A DNA stretch of 64,000 bases from Rasiella rasia (GTDB lineage Bacteria > Bacteroidota > Bacteroidia > Flavobacteriales > Flavobacteriaceae): contig NZ_CP049057.1 in NCBI RefSeq assembly GCF_011044175.1, forward strand, positions 1,193,501-1,257,500, written 5' to 3'. This document shows positions 16,417-24,227 of the stretch, piece by piece. Each line of letters opens with the position of its first letter. The stretch's first letter is position 1. Under the pieces are notes generated by a model. The model was given only the letters and a program-made list of their open reading frames with translations. It searched no databases and was not told the origin of the DNA. Position numbers and translations under genes: made by a program.

Positions 16417-17754
16417 ATGCAAGATACTATTACTGAAACCATAAAAGACACAACGCCCCTTTTTACCAGCGACACCATTGTTTTTGGATTGTTAATGATT
16501 GCCTTAGGGTTGATTTTCTACACCTCGCACAAAAAACAAGGGTTCTGGTTTAAGTTTTATAAAATAGTTCCTGCACTTTTCATGGCCTATCTCATCCCAG
16601 CCATCCTAACATCGGCCGGGCTTATAGCACCAGAATGGACCACTGTTCAAGACAATGGAGAGGTTGTAGAAGGAAGTACAAGCCTATACTATATGGCAAG
16701 TCGTTATTTATTACCAGCAGCTTTGGTATTAATGACCTTGAGTATGAATCTTAAAGCAGTTTTCAATCTAGGCCCCAAAGCCCTTATTATGTTTTTTACG
16801 GGTACCATAGGTATCATTCTAGGAGGGCCTGTTGCAGTATTACTTATTGGGCTTGTTTCGCCAGAAACGGTTGGAGGCGTTGGCGCAGATGCAGTGTGGC
16901 GTGGTCTGTCTACCTTGGCAGGAAGCTGGATTGGCGGAGGTGCTAACCAAGCAGCTATGCTGGAAGTATATCAGTTTAACCCTAGCCAATACGGGCAAAT
17001 GGTTTTTGTAGACATTGTAGTTGCCAACGTGTGGATGGCGATACTTTTAATAGGTATAGGAAAAGCGGCTCGCATAGACAAGTGGTTAAAGGCAGATACT
17101 TCTGCCATTGAAAGTCTAAAAGAAAAAGTCGCCACATATTCGAAAAAAGTAGAGCGTAATCCTACCCTCACAGATTATATGATTTTAGCTGGAATTGCTT
17201 TTGGTACTGTAAGTTTTGCGCACTTTGGTGCGGGATACTTGAGCCAAGCTTTTGAAGGTTTTGTACAAGGTCTAGACCCAGGAATTGCGCGTAATTCACT
17301 TACTTTTTTAAGCTCAAGCTTTTTCTGGATGGTTTCTATTACTACCATTATCGGGATCATACTCTCGTATACAAAAGCGCGAAATTATGAAGGTGCTGGA
17401 GCCAGTAAAATTGGTAGTATATTTATCTACATACTTGTAGCAAGTATCGGAATGAAGATTGATATAATGGAAATTTTTGACAACCCCGGACTACTTACTG
17501 TAGGCTTTGTTTGGATGGCCATTCATGCTGGATTACTCATTCTTGTTGCAAAATTAATTCGCGCACCTTATTTCTTCTTAGCAGTTGGAAGTCAAGCGAA
17601 TGTTGGAGGAGCGGCCTCTGCCCCTATTGTAGCGTCAGCATTTCACCCATCATTAGCTACTGTTGGTGTATTGCTGGCAGTTTTTGGTTACGCAATTGGT
17701 ACATTAGGCGCAGTTCTTTGTACGGTAATGATGCGTTTAGTTGCAGGCGGATAA
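16417..17754 (+). CDS. DUF819 family membrane transporter-like protein
   Basis: About 445 aa from ATG 16417 (MQDTITETIKD). A TTG at 16396 is possible but lies in a promoter-like TATTTTG string. The protein has about 10-12 membrane helices. Family signatures are SRYLLPAALVLMTLSMNLKA, GTIGIILGGPVAVLL and AGSWIGGGANQAAMLEVY, with a related half later (GSQANVGGAASAPIVA). DUF819 (YjcL-like) proteins resemble sodium/solute carriers; the substrate is not known. The two Gly-rich motifs in the two halves fit an inverted-repeat transporter. It stands apart from its neighbours. Confidence 0.88.
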   Translation: MQDTITETIKDTTPLFTSDTIVFGLLMIALGLIFYTSHKKQGFWFKFYKIVPALFMAYLIPAILTSAGLIAPEWTTVQDNGEVVEGSTSLYYMASRYLLPAALVLMTLSMNLKAVFNLGPKALIMFFTGTIGIILGGPVAVLLIGLVSPETVGGVGADAVWRGLSTLAGSWIGGGANQAAMLEVYQFNPSQYGQMVFVDIVVANVWMAILLIGIGKAARIDKWLKADTSAIESLKEKVATYSKKVERNPTLTDYMILAGIAFGTVSFAHFGAGYLSQAFEGFVQGLDPGIARNSLTFLSSSFFWMVSITTIIGIILSYTKARNYEGAGASKIGSIFIYILVASIGMKIDIMEIFDNPGLLTVGFVWMAIHAGLLILVAKLIRAPYFFLAVGSQANVGGAASAPIVASAFHPSLATVGVLLAVFGYAIGTLGAVLCTVMMRLVAGG

Positions 17755-17792
17755 TTTATCTAAATTTTATTCTGAAACTTAACTAGTCTGCT

Positions 17793-17800
17793 TAATTTTG
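17793..17800 (+). promoter_or_regulatory. Possible -7 box (TAATTTTG)
   Basis: Matches TAnnTTTG, 68 nt before the DUF4369 lipoprotein start. No clear -33 element. Confidence 0.3.
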
Positions 17801-17868
17801 CATCTTTGCCAACTTGTTCTATAATTCCTAGTTCTATTAAAAGCTAGGTTATAATCATAACTACTTAT

Positions 17869-18570
17869 ATGAAATTCAACTTCCTCACTATATGCATCGC
17901 ACTATTAGCATTGACTAGCTGTGCTCCTAAAAACGAAATGAAACTTACCGGAACTGTAGATGGTCTTAAAAAAGGAACCTTAATTCTTCAGAAAATTGAA
18001 GATTCTGTTCTCGTTTCGATGGATTCTGTTGCAATGACAGGCGATGAAAATTTTGAATTCTCAGTAGCTGTTCCTAGTCCGCAGTTGTTATTTCTATATC
18101 TACGTTTAAAAAATGGAGATTTGCTAGACGAGCGAATTCCCTTTTTTGCTGAAGAAGGAGAACTTACTATCACAACAACCTTAGAGGAATTTGGTGCAGA
18201 ATACAACGTTACAGGTTCTCAAAATCACGAAAAATTTGAGGAATATAAAGATTTAATGCAGCGTTTTGCCAATAAAAACTTAGACATTGTTTCCTTAAAA
18301 CTAAAAGCATTGGCCGAAAAAAATGATTCGGTATTTAATGTATTACAAAAACAGGAAGAAAGTGTTTTGCGTAGTAGGTATTTAGCATCTGTAAATTATG
18401 CCTTGTCGCAAAAAGATTATGAAATTTCACCTTACATTATGGTAAACGAAATTCAGGGAATTACTCAAAAATACTTAGATACAGTCTACAGCACTTTACC
18501 TCAAAACATAAAAAACTCCAAATACGGAATGGATTTGGAGTCTCTTATAAAACAGCAGGCTGCAAACTAA
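17869..18570 (+). CDS. DUF4369 domain lipoprotein
   Basis: A 233-aa lipoprotein. The signal peptide ends in lipobox LTSC (Cys18), followed by a beta-rich DUF4369 domain (about 24-125: KLTGTVDGLKKGTLILQKIE, DENFEFSVAV, IPFFAEEGELTITT), a domain usually found at the start of Bacteroidota thioredoxin-like lipoproteins. Here the rest is helical (about 125-233) and no thioredoxin CxxC is present, so this is not a full TlpA-like protein. It converges on the small helical-protein gene with a 2-base gap; that neighbour's terminator lies inside its last codons. Confidence 0.82.
   Translation: MKFNFLTICIALLALTSCAPKNEMKLTGTVDGLKKGTLILQKIEDSVLVSMDSVAMTGDENFEFSVAVPSPQLLFLYLRLKNGDLLDERIPFFAEEGELTITTTLEEFGAEYNVTGSQNHEKFEEYKDLMQRFANKNLDIVSLKLKALAEKNDSVFNVLQKQEESVLRSRYLASVNYALSQKDYEISPYIMVNEIQGITQKYLDTVYSTLPQNIKNSKYGMDLESLIKQQAAN
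18511..18541 (-). terminator. Terminator of the idi-manA operon embedded in the converging gene
   Basis: Read on the minus strand: ACTCCAAAT, loop CCATTCCGT, ATTTGGAGT, then TTTTT. The 9-bp stem plus T run lies 32 nt after the stop of the minus-strand gene and within the last 20 codons of the plus-strand lipoprotein. Confidence 0.6.
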
Positions 18571-18572
18571 TG

Positions 18573-18839
18573 TTACAGGCTGTTTATTTCATCTATTAGT
18601 TTTCTACCGCGTGTTTCTAACTCGGCATTTACAGCCTTAAAGTGTGCCTTTTTATTTTCAGCACTTCGGTCGTTTACTTTTACAATAAGGTCGTCAAAAG
18701 TTTCAATCGCCTCATCAATAATTGCTTGAGATTTCTTTGTATCCTTTTCAGGATTTGTAAGCTCCCAAATGTAAACAGCTTCAATTATGTCGCCTAATAC
18801 GTAGTTAATATCTCTTTTTAAATCGCGTACACTCGCCAT
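18573..18839 (-). CDS. Small conserved helical protein (88 aa)
   Basis: An 88-aa acidic, nearly all-helical protein (MASVRDLKRDINYVLGDIIE; DEAIETFDDLIVKV; AELETRGRKLIDEINSL). There is no signal peptide or membrane segment. I recognise it only as a flavobacterial conserved hypothetical. It is the last gene of the idi operon (39 bases after manA) and is followed by a terminator inside the converging gene. Confidence 0.65.
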   Translation of the reverse strand: MASVRDLKRDINYVLGDIIEAVYIWELTNPEKDTKKSQAIIDEAIETFDDLIVKVNDRSAENKKAHFKAVNAELETRGRKLIDEINSL

Positions 18840-18878
18840 GATTTTTAGTTTAAAATTATGGGCGCAAGGTACAAATAT

Positions 18879-19853
18879 CTACGGAATGTACACCTCTAAA
18901 AGTGTAGCGTTTTCAGTTTCAAAAACATAGTGCTTACAGCATGCCGGAATGAGTACCGTTTCTCCTTTTTTAATCGCTACATGCTCACCTTCAAATAAAA
19001 CAGAAGCTTCTCCAGCTACACACATGTATACTTTAAAGCTATTTTCTTTAAAATTGCTAACAACAAAGTCTTCTGTGAGTTGTAATTTATGTGTCACAAA
19101 ATAAGGACAAGCCTTAAGCAGTACTCTCGTGTTTTCGCAATCGCTGTATTCAATTTTCGAGGGCTGGTTTTTAAAATCGATTGCCTCTAAAGCTTCTTCT
19201 GTATGTAATTGTCTTAATTGACCATCTGTATCGGGTCTGTCCCAATCGTAGATTCTATAGGTAATATCTGAAGTTTGTTGAATTTCAGCAAGCAACACAC
19301 CTGCCCCAATAGCATGGACGGTACCGGGTGCTATAAAAAAAGATTCTCCTTTAGATACTTTTTTAGATTGTAGTAGAGATGTAATCTGTCCTGCCGCTAA
19401 AGTTTCGGCATATTGCTTTTTGGTAACTTCTTTATTAAAACCTAATATAAGTCTAGCATCACCGCTTGCCTTTAAAACATACCACATTTCAGTTTTTCCG
19501 AATGAATTATGCCGCTTCTTAGCCAATATATCATTAGGATGTAGTTGTACGGAAAGATCTTGTTGAGCATCAATAAATTTAAAGAGCAATGGAAATTCAT
19601 TTCCATACGTTGCGTATACAGAAGTTCCTACCAGCGCTTCTTTGTAGTCTGCGATAATCTCAGTTAGTTGTTTTCCTTTTAATGTACCTGTAGCTACCTT
19701 AGAGATTGTACCTTCTACGCCAGAAATCTCCCAACTTTCTCCAAGTACACCCTGACCTTCTTTATTAAGACAAGAAACCAACTGCGATCCACCCCAAACT
19801 TTTTCTTTAAGCTCGGGTGTAAATTTTAGTGGGTATAGCGGAAATCTTGTCAT
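18879..19853 (-). CDS. manA: Mannose-6-phosphate isomerase, class I
   Basis: A 324-aa cupin enzyme that interconverts mannose-6-phosphate and fructose-6-phosphate, feeding GDP-mannose synthesis or mannose use. The N-terminal FTPELKEKVWGGSQL and GESWEISG, the zinc-site motif SVQLHPND, GKTEMWYVL and FIAPGTVHAIGAGVLL are typical of short bacterial type I enzymes. The C-terminal cupin half ends CKHYVFETEN. It sits in a compact operon, 6 bases after the lipoprotein gene. Confidence 0.93.
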   Translation of the reverse strand: MTRFPLYPLKFTPELKEKVWGGSQLVSCLNKEGQGVLGESWEISGVEGTISKVATGTLKGKQLTEIIADYKEALVGTSVYATYGNEFPLLFKFIDAQQDLSVQLHPNDILAKKRHNSFGKTEMWYVLKASGDARLILGFNKEVTKKQYAETLAAGQITSLLQSKKVSKGESFFIAPGTVHAIGAGVLLAEIQQTSDITYRIYDWDRPDTDGQLRQLHTEEALEAIDFKNQPSKIEYSDCENTRVLLKACPYFVTHKLQLTEDFVVSNFKENSFKVYMCVAGEASVLFEGEHVAIKKGETVLIPACCKHYVFETENATLLEVYIP

Positions 19854-19859
19854 TGGTTT

Positions 19860-20231
19860 TTAATCGCTGGTCTTCTCTAAATTTTTCTGTAATATCGACC
19901 AAGAATTTTCATAAAAAACTCCTAATCGATCAATGAACATATCTAAACTGTCTTCTTTGTGAATCATGATTGTAACAGGAGACCCTTTCCCAACTCGCAT
20001 TCGCGTCTCTATATATTTTTCAGTTCCATGCTTCATTGTTGAATCGGTATCGATATACGTAAAATAATAGCTCGATAAATGTCTCTGCCCCTTAACTATT
20101 GCAGGATTCACTTTGGTAATAACTCCTTGAGTTTCATAATAGTCATTTATGTCTATTTCTTTATTTACGTTTTCACTACAACTCCAAGTGAGTATGCAAG
20201 TAAAGACAAGGATCATTATAGTTCTTAACAT
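19860..20231 (-). CDS. Small lipoprotein of unknown function
   Basis: A 123-aa lipoprotein: hydrophobic leader, then lipobox TWSC (Cys18), then a predicted beta-rich domain (YETQGVITKVNPAIVKGQ, SSYYFTYIDTDS). I do not recognise the family. Gaps of only 6 bases on both sides tie it to the PTPS-like and manA genes. That link may be positional only. Confidence 0.6.
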   Translation of the reverse strand: MLRTIMILVFTCILTWSCSENVNKEIDINDYYETQGVITKVNPAIVKGQRHLSSYYFTYIDTDSTMKHGTEKYIETRMRVGKGSPVTIMIHKEDSLDMFIDRLGVFYENSWSILQKNLEKTSD

Positions 20232-20237
20232 CTACGC

Positions 20238-20648
20238 TTACTTACCTGTGTACACCACAAAATTTCTGGGTGTTTCATAGAGTTTTACTGAAATATCGTA
20301 GTGCTTGGCTAGTTTAGCGCGTAATTTATTCCAGATAACAATTGCAATGTTCTCTACCGTTGGATTTAAAGTTTTAAACTCTGGTACTTCTTCGTTCAGA
20401 TTTTTATGATCGAAGGGAATTTCAACTTCGGTTTCAATAAGCTCTTTTAAAATCTTTAAATCAATTAAAAAGCCAGTTTCATCGTCTATAGTTCCAGAAA
20501 CCCCTACTTCTAACTCATAGTTATGACCGTGGTATAGTGGATTGCTACACTTTCCGAAGACTTCGTAATTCTTAGCATCGTCCCATTCTTTTCTATACAA
20601 ACGATGTGCTGCATTAAAATGGGCTTTCCTATATACAGTTAAACTCAT
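20238..20648 (-). CDS. 6-pyruvoyl-tetrahydropterin / 6-carboxytetrahydropterin synthase family
   Basis: A 136-aa T-fold enzyme acting on dihydroneopterin triphosphate. Zinc ligands are His15 (HFNAAHRL) and His40/His42 (HGHNYELEV), with catalytic Cys34 in FGKCSNP and the catalytic pair in PFDHKNLN; the late Glu is in LYETP. Bacterial members mostly make 6-carboxytetrahydropterin for queuosine (QueD). The FGKCSNPxxHGHNY layout and the end YETPRNFVVYTG look more like animal 6-pyruvoyl-tetrahydropterin synthase, so either product is possible. It overlaps idi by 4 bases. Confidence 0.9.
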   Translation of the reverse strand: MSLTVYRKAHFNAAHRLYRKEWDDAKNYEVFGKCSNPLYHGHNYELEVGVSGTIDDETGFLIDLKILKELIETEVEIPFDHKNLNEEVPEFKTLNPTVENIAIVIWNKLRAKLAKHYDISVKLYETPRNFVVYTGK

Positions 20649-21163
20649 GAGACTAAGGATTTGTAAAACTTCTCGAAAATAATTTTAAACCATTCTGTGT
20701 ACAGTTCTGGTCGTAGTGCAATATCATCTTTAACAACATCTAAGGGCATCCATTTCCAGTCGGCAACTTCATCTTCACAAATAGCTGGTGCATCATTATA
20801 GGTCCCTAGCAACACATGATCATACTCATGTTCTGTAAGTCCGTTATCGAAGGGTGCTTTGTAGATAAAAGAAATGGTTTCTTTAAGTGGCACTGTAAAG
20901 CCCATTTCTTCTTGTAATCTTCGTTCTCCTGCTTCTATAGACGACTCTCCATCGCGTTGGTGACTACAGCAAGTGTTGGTCCATAATCCTGGAGAATGGT
21001 ATTTGTGCAAGGCTCTTTGTTGAAGCATTAATTCGTTTTGTTCGTTAAAAACAAATACTGAAAACGCCCTGTGCAAAACACCTTTTTCATGGGCTTCAAG
21101 TTTAGGCATGAGGCCTATTTGCTCATCTTTTTCATTTACAAGTATTACTTGTTCTTCTACCAT
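20645..21163 (-). CDS. idi: Isopentenyl-diphosphate delta-isomerase type 1
   Basis: A 172-aa Nudix-fold isomerase that converts isopentenyl diphosphate to dimethylallyl diphosphate for isoprenoids (carotenoids, menaquinone, undecaprenyl chains). Type 1 signatures are the catalytic Cys in WTNTCCSHQRDGE, then AGERRLQEEMGF and the Glu-rich EHEYDHVLLG. Length is normal. First gene of a five-gene operon with its own promoter; the downstream PTPS-like gene overlaps by 4 bases. Confidence 0.94.
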   Translation of the reverse strand: MVEEQVILVNEKDEQIGLMPKLEAHEKGVLHRAFSVFVFNEQNELMLQQRALHKYHSPGLWTNTCCSHQRDGESSIEAGERRLQEEMGFTVPLKETISFIYKAPFDNGLTEHEYDHVLLGTYNDAPAICEDEVADWKWMPLDVVKDDIALRPELYTEWFKIIFEKFYKSLVS

Positions 21164-21183
21164 AGCAATTCGTTCTTTTTTCT

Positions 21184-21216
21184 CAAAAATACGAAATAGG
21201 TCTATTACAAAACAAA
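21184..21216 (-). promoter_or_regulatory. Bacteroidota-type promoter for the idi operon
   Basis: On the minus strand: TTTG (21216-21213), 21-nt spacer, TATTTTTG (21191-21184), about 20 nt before the idi ATG. It adjoins the terminator of the OmpA-family gene. Confidence 0.5.
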
Positions 21217-21244
21217 ACGTTCCATAAAAAGATATGGAACGTTT
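21215..21244 (-). terminator. Intrinsic terminator of the SprB-like/SprF/OmpA operon
   Basis: A perfect 12-bp inverted repeat (AAACGTTCCATA / TATGGAACGTTT) with a 6-nt loop, followed on the minus strand by TTTTGTTTTG, 30 nt after the OmpA-family stop. Confidence 0.8.
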
Positions 21245-21274
21245 AAATAAAATTCAGTTTAGAATTCCCCTATT

Positions 21275-23212
21275 CTAATTCTGAATAATAAACATAGATC
21301 TTCTGTTTAATTGGTGTTCTTCTTCGGTACATTCTACACCGTCGGCACATTGATTCACCAATTGTCTTTCTCCGTATCCTTTAGCGGTTAACCTACTTCT
21401 ATCGATGCCTTTATCTACTAACCAATTAAGTGTAGATTGTGCACGTTTTTCACTTAAGCGCTCGTTATATTTAAACGGAGCTCTAGAATCTGTATGTGAT
21501 TCTATATGAATGATAAGTTCTGGATATTTTTGCATTGCTGCTAATATCTTAGCTAACTCTACAGCAGCATCTGGACGAATGTTATAGCGATCGAAATCGA
21601 AATAAATTGGTTGTAATTTCAATCTACATCCTAAGTCGTTTGGAGGACAAGGGTCTATTAATTTAAGCGGCACTGGCACTGTTATCTCGCTAGTCTTATC
21701 TGGAGTAACCACTTGAGTTTCATATGGTGCATAGCGATCTTTTGCCCCTCGAATAGAATAAGTAGATTCACAAGATGCCATAAATTGATATGCTGCATCT
21801 TCTCCAACAGTCACCTCTTCTACAAGTCCGTTATTTTCATCTAGTAGTTGTACCACAGCACCCGGAAGTAATTTGTTTGAGTCTACGTCGAAAACAGTTC
21901 CATTCAAGATAATTTCACATTTTTCTTGCACTCGGTAGATTTCATCATCTATACTACCACGATTTCCATCTCTGTTTGAAGACAAGTATCCAATACGCTT
22001 TTCTTCTCTAATAATAAATCCGAAATCGTCCTGATTACTATTTGCTGGCTCTCCTAAGTTTGAAATTTCACCTGGCATACCATCGGCGTCAAGTGGTGTT
22101 ACGTAAATATCGTATCCACCTAGACCAGCACGACCGTCGCTAGCAAAATACATATTACCTGCATCACTAATAAATGGGAAAGATTCTCGTGCTTCAGTAT
22201 TAATTCCTGGGCCTAGGTTTACAGGTTCGCCGTAACTATTATCACCTTGAATTTCAACATACCATAAATCACTCATACCAAGCGTTCCTGGCATATCTGA
22301 AGAGAAATACAAGCGTTTTTGGTCTAAACTTAAGGCTGGGTGTGCAACAGAATACTCTTTGCTATTAAATGGTAGTTCTTGAATATTAGTCCAAACATTA
22401 TCCCCATTTGTAGTTGCTTTGTACAGCTTTAAACGAATGGTTTTGTTTTTATCTTTTCCTTTTTTACCATCAATAAAGTTATTTCTAGTAAAGTATACTG
22501 TCTTCCCATCTTTAGAAAAGCTAGTTGATGATTCGTGGTATCTAGTATTAATTTCTCCAGATAAATCGGTGGCATTAGAAAGTCTTCCTTCTGCATCCAT
22601 ATCTGCAACAAAAAGATCAAGATAGGGCTGATCGTTCCATTCGAAGTTTTTAGCACCTTCAGATTTTTTTGTAGATGAAGCAAATACTAATTTATCTCCA
22701 TAATACGAAGGGCCAAAATCTGAGTACTCTGTATTAATTGATACTTTTTCAAGCTCGTAGCCTTTCGCTTTAAAGGCAATGCTTTCTAGATAATTTGGAT
22801 CATCCTTATAGTTTTGAACTATGAGTCCATCACCACCTACTGCAGCATAAAGATCCATTAGTTTGTCTGAGTCTTCGTATTTCCCAAGACTTTTTAGAGA
22901 TTGAGCAGCACGGTAATAATAGACTGCCTCTACTTCTGAAGGATAATTTGCAATGAGTTTCTGATACCATTTAGCGGCATTATCATAGTCACTATTCCAA
23001 TAGAACGTATCTCCAAGATTCTTAAAAATTTGAGCAGACTCATATCCATCTTCCACTACCTTTAAGTAGATTTCACGTGCATCGATATACGAATACTTGT
23101 CAAACTCTTTGTTTGCTTTTTCTACTTGTTTTTTCTGTGAAAAAACAGTACTAGTTACTAATAGCACCAATACTGTTAAAACAAGTTTTTTTAATAATGT
23201 AACTGTCCTCAT
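21275..23212 (-). CDS. OmpA-family protein with TPR and PD40 repeats (T9SS-associated type)
   Basis: A 645-aa outer-membrane-linked protein. Order: signal peptide (1-25), TPR-like helices (about 30-130, IFKNLGDTFYWNSDYDNAAK), WD40-like PD40 beta-propeller strands (about 150-430: DGKTVYFTRN, KRLYFSSDMPGTLGMSDLWY, NMYFASDGRAGLGGYDIYVT), a carboxypeptidase-regulatory-like domain (about 435-520) and a C-terminal OmpA peptidoglycan-binding domain (about 530-645: PIYFDFDRYNIRPDAA, ESHTDSRAPFKYNERLSEKR). Proteins of this build usually sit next to PorP/SprF genes and are thought to link T9SS-exported adhesins to the cell wall. Here it starts 14 bases after the SprF-like gene. Confidence 0.9.
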   Translation of the reverse strand: MRTVTLLKKLVLTVLVLLVTSTVFSQKKQVEKANKEFDKYSYIDAREIYLKVVEDGYESAQIFKNLGDTFYWNSDYDNAAKWYQKLIANYPSEVEAVYYYRAAQSLKSLGKYEDSDKLMDLYAAVGGDGLIVQNYKDDPNYLESIAFKAKGYELEKVSINTEYSDFGPSYYGDKLVFASSTKKSEGAKNFEWNDQPYLDLFVADMDAEGRLSNATDLSGEINTRYHESSTSFSKDGKTVYFTRNNFIDGKKGKDKNKTIRLKLYKATTNGDNVWTNIQELPFNSKEYSVAHPALSLDQKRLYFSSDMPGTLGMSDLWYVEIQGDNSYGEPVNLGPGINTEARESFPFISDAGNMYFASDGRAGLGGYDIYVTPLDADGMPGEISNLGEPANSNQDDFGFIIREEKRIGYLSSNRDGNRGSIDDEIYRVQEKCEIILNGTVFDVDSNKLLPGAVVQLLDENNGLVEEVTVGEDAAYQFMASCESTYSIRGAKDRYAPYETQVVTPDKTSEITVPVPLKLIDPCPPNDLGCRLKLQPIYFDFDRYNIRPDAAVELAKILAAMQKYPELIIHIESHTDSRAPFKYNERLSEKRAQSTLNWLVDKGIDRSRLTAKGYGERQLVNQCADGVECTEEEHQLNRRSMFIIQN

Positions 23213-23226
23213 GAATTATATTTTTT

Positions 23227-24168
23227 TTAGAAGAATCTTGGTGTTAGTACACGTTCTGGTTTCTTAAAGATATCGAAGCGAAGCATGATTTCGTAAGACC
23301 CATCACTAAATTGTTCGATATCGGTAGTTTGGTAATCATATCCAAAACCAATAAAGATACTGTCACTAGCCTGAAATCCTGCTAGCGCACTAAATGCAGC
23401 GCTCCAGCGATAGGCAGCTCCCAAGGTAAACTTCTCGTTGATAAGGAAGTTGGCCGATACATCCCACTGTAATGGCGATCCGCTCACTGCCTTTACTAAG
23501 GTAGCGGGCTTAAATTTGAGGTTTTCACTTAAGTCAAATACATACCCTGCAATTAAGAAATAGTGTAATCTCTCTGCAGCAACGGTTGCATTGTCAAGGT
23601 TATTGATATTACTTTCGTCGTAATGTTTTGTTGTTAAGAAGTTTGGCACTGAAAGTCCTGCGTAGAATTTATCAGTGTTATAGTACACTCCAGCTCCAAT
23701 TTGAGGTTGTAGTTTATTATCTATATTATTCTGAAACCTCGGATCATTATTATCGAAGATATTTAGTTTCGTGAAATCTACATCTAATAAATCAACACCA
23801 GCTTTTAATCCGAAACGTAATTCGGCAGTTTCTGAAGTATTTATACTATACGCGTAATCTATATTTACGTTAGATTCTATGGCTGGACCAATCTCGTCGC
23901 GAACGATAGACAATCCGAGTCCCATATTTTCTAATGAGCCTATAGGTGAGTTCACTGTGAAAGTTCCTGTTTTAGGAGCTCCTTCAAAGCCAACCCATTG
24001 CGTTCTGTATAAGGCACCAAAACTAAGGGCACCTCTAGAACCTGAATATGCTGGGTTAACCACTTGCGTGTTGTACATATACTGGGTGTATTGCGCATCT
24101 TGCTGTGCCCATCCCGATACGGTGGTCACAAGGGCTAAAACCAAAAGTGTAAAATAACTGTGTTTCAT
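23227..24168 (-). CDS. PorP/SprF family type IX secretion membrane protein
   Basis: A 313-aa outer-membrane beta-barrel protein with a signal peptide (about 1-21) and the PorP/SprF signature near the mature N-terminus (QQDAQYTQYMYNTQVVNPAY, then GSRGALSFGALYRTQWVGFEG). The C-terminus ends in a porin-like aromatic residue (LTPRFF). SprF-like proteins are needed for surface display of cargo with type B C-terminal domains, such as SprB. Its position directly after the giant type B adhesin (59-base gap) fits a dedicated partner role. Confidence 0.93.
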   Translation of the reverse strand: MKHSYFTLLVLALVTTVSGWAQQDAQYTQYMYNTQVVNPAYSGSRGALSFGALYRTQWVGFEGAPKTGTFTVNSPIGSLENMGLGLSIVRDEIGPAIESNVNIDYAYSINTSETAELRFGLKAGVDLLDVDFTKLNIFDNNDPRFQNNIDNKLQPQIGAGVYYNTDKFYAGLSVPNFLTTKHYDESNINNLDNATVAAERLHYFLIAGYVFDLSENLKFKPATLVKAVSGSPLQWDVSANFLINEKFTLGAAYRWSAAFSALAGFQASDSIFIGFGYDYQTTDIEQFSDGSYEIMLRFDIFKKPERVLTPRFF

Positions 24169-24184
24169 CGTTATGTATTTTATA

Positions 24185-24207
24185 CCTGGACGGACAAGCC
24201 GTCCAGG
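24185..24207 (-). other. Intercistronic hairpin between adhesin and SprF-like genes
   Basis: Perfect 9-bp stem CCTGGACGG / CCGTCCAGG with a 5-nt loop in the 59-base spacer. It is not followed by a T run on the minus strand, so it is more likely a processing, stability or attenuation element than a full terminator. Confidence 0.6.
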
Positions 24208-24227
24208 ATTTATTCTTCAATGATTGT

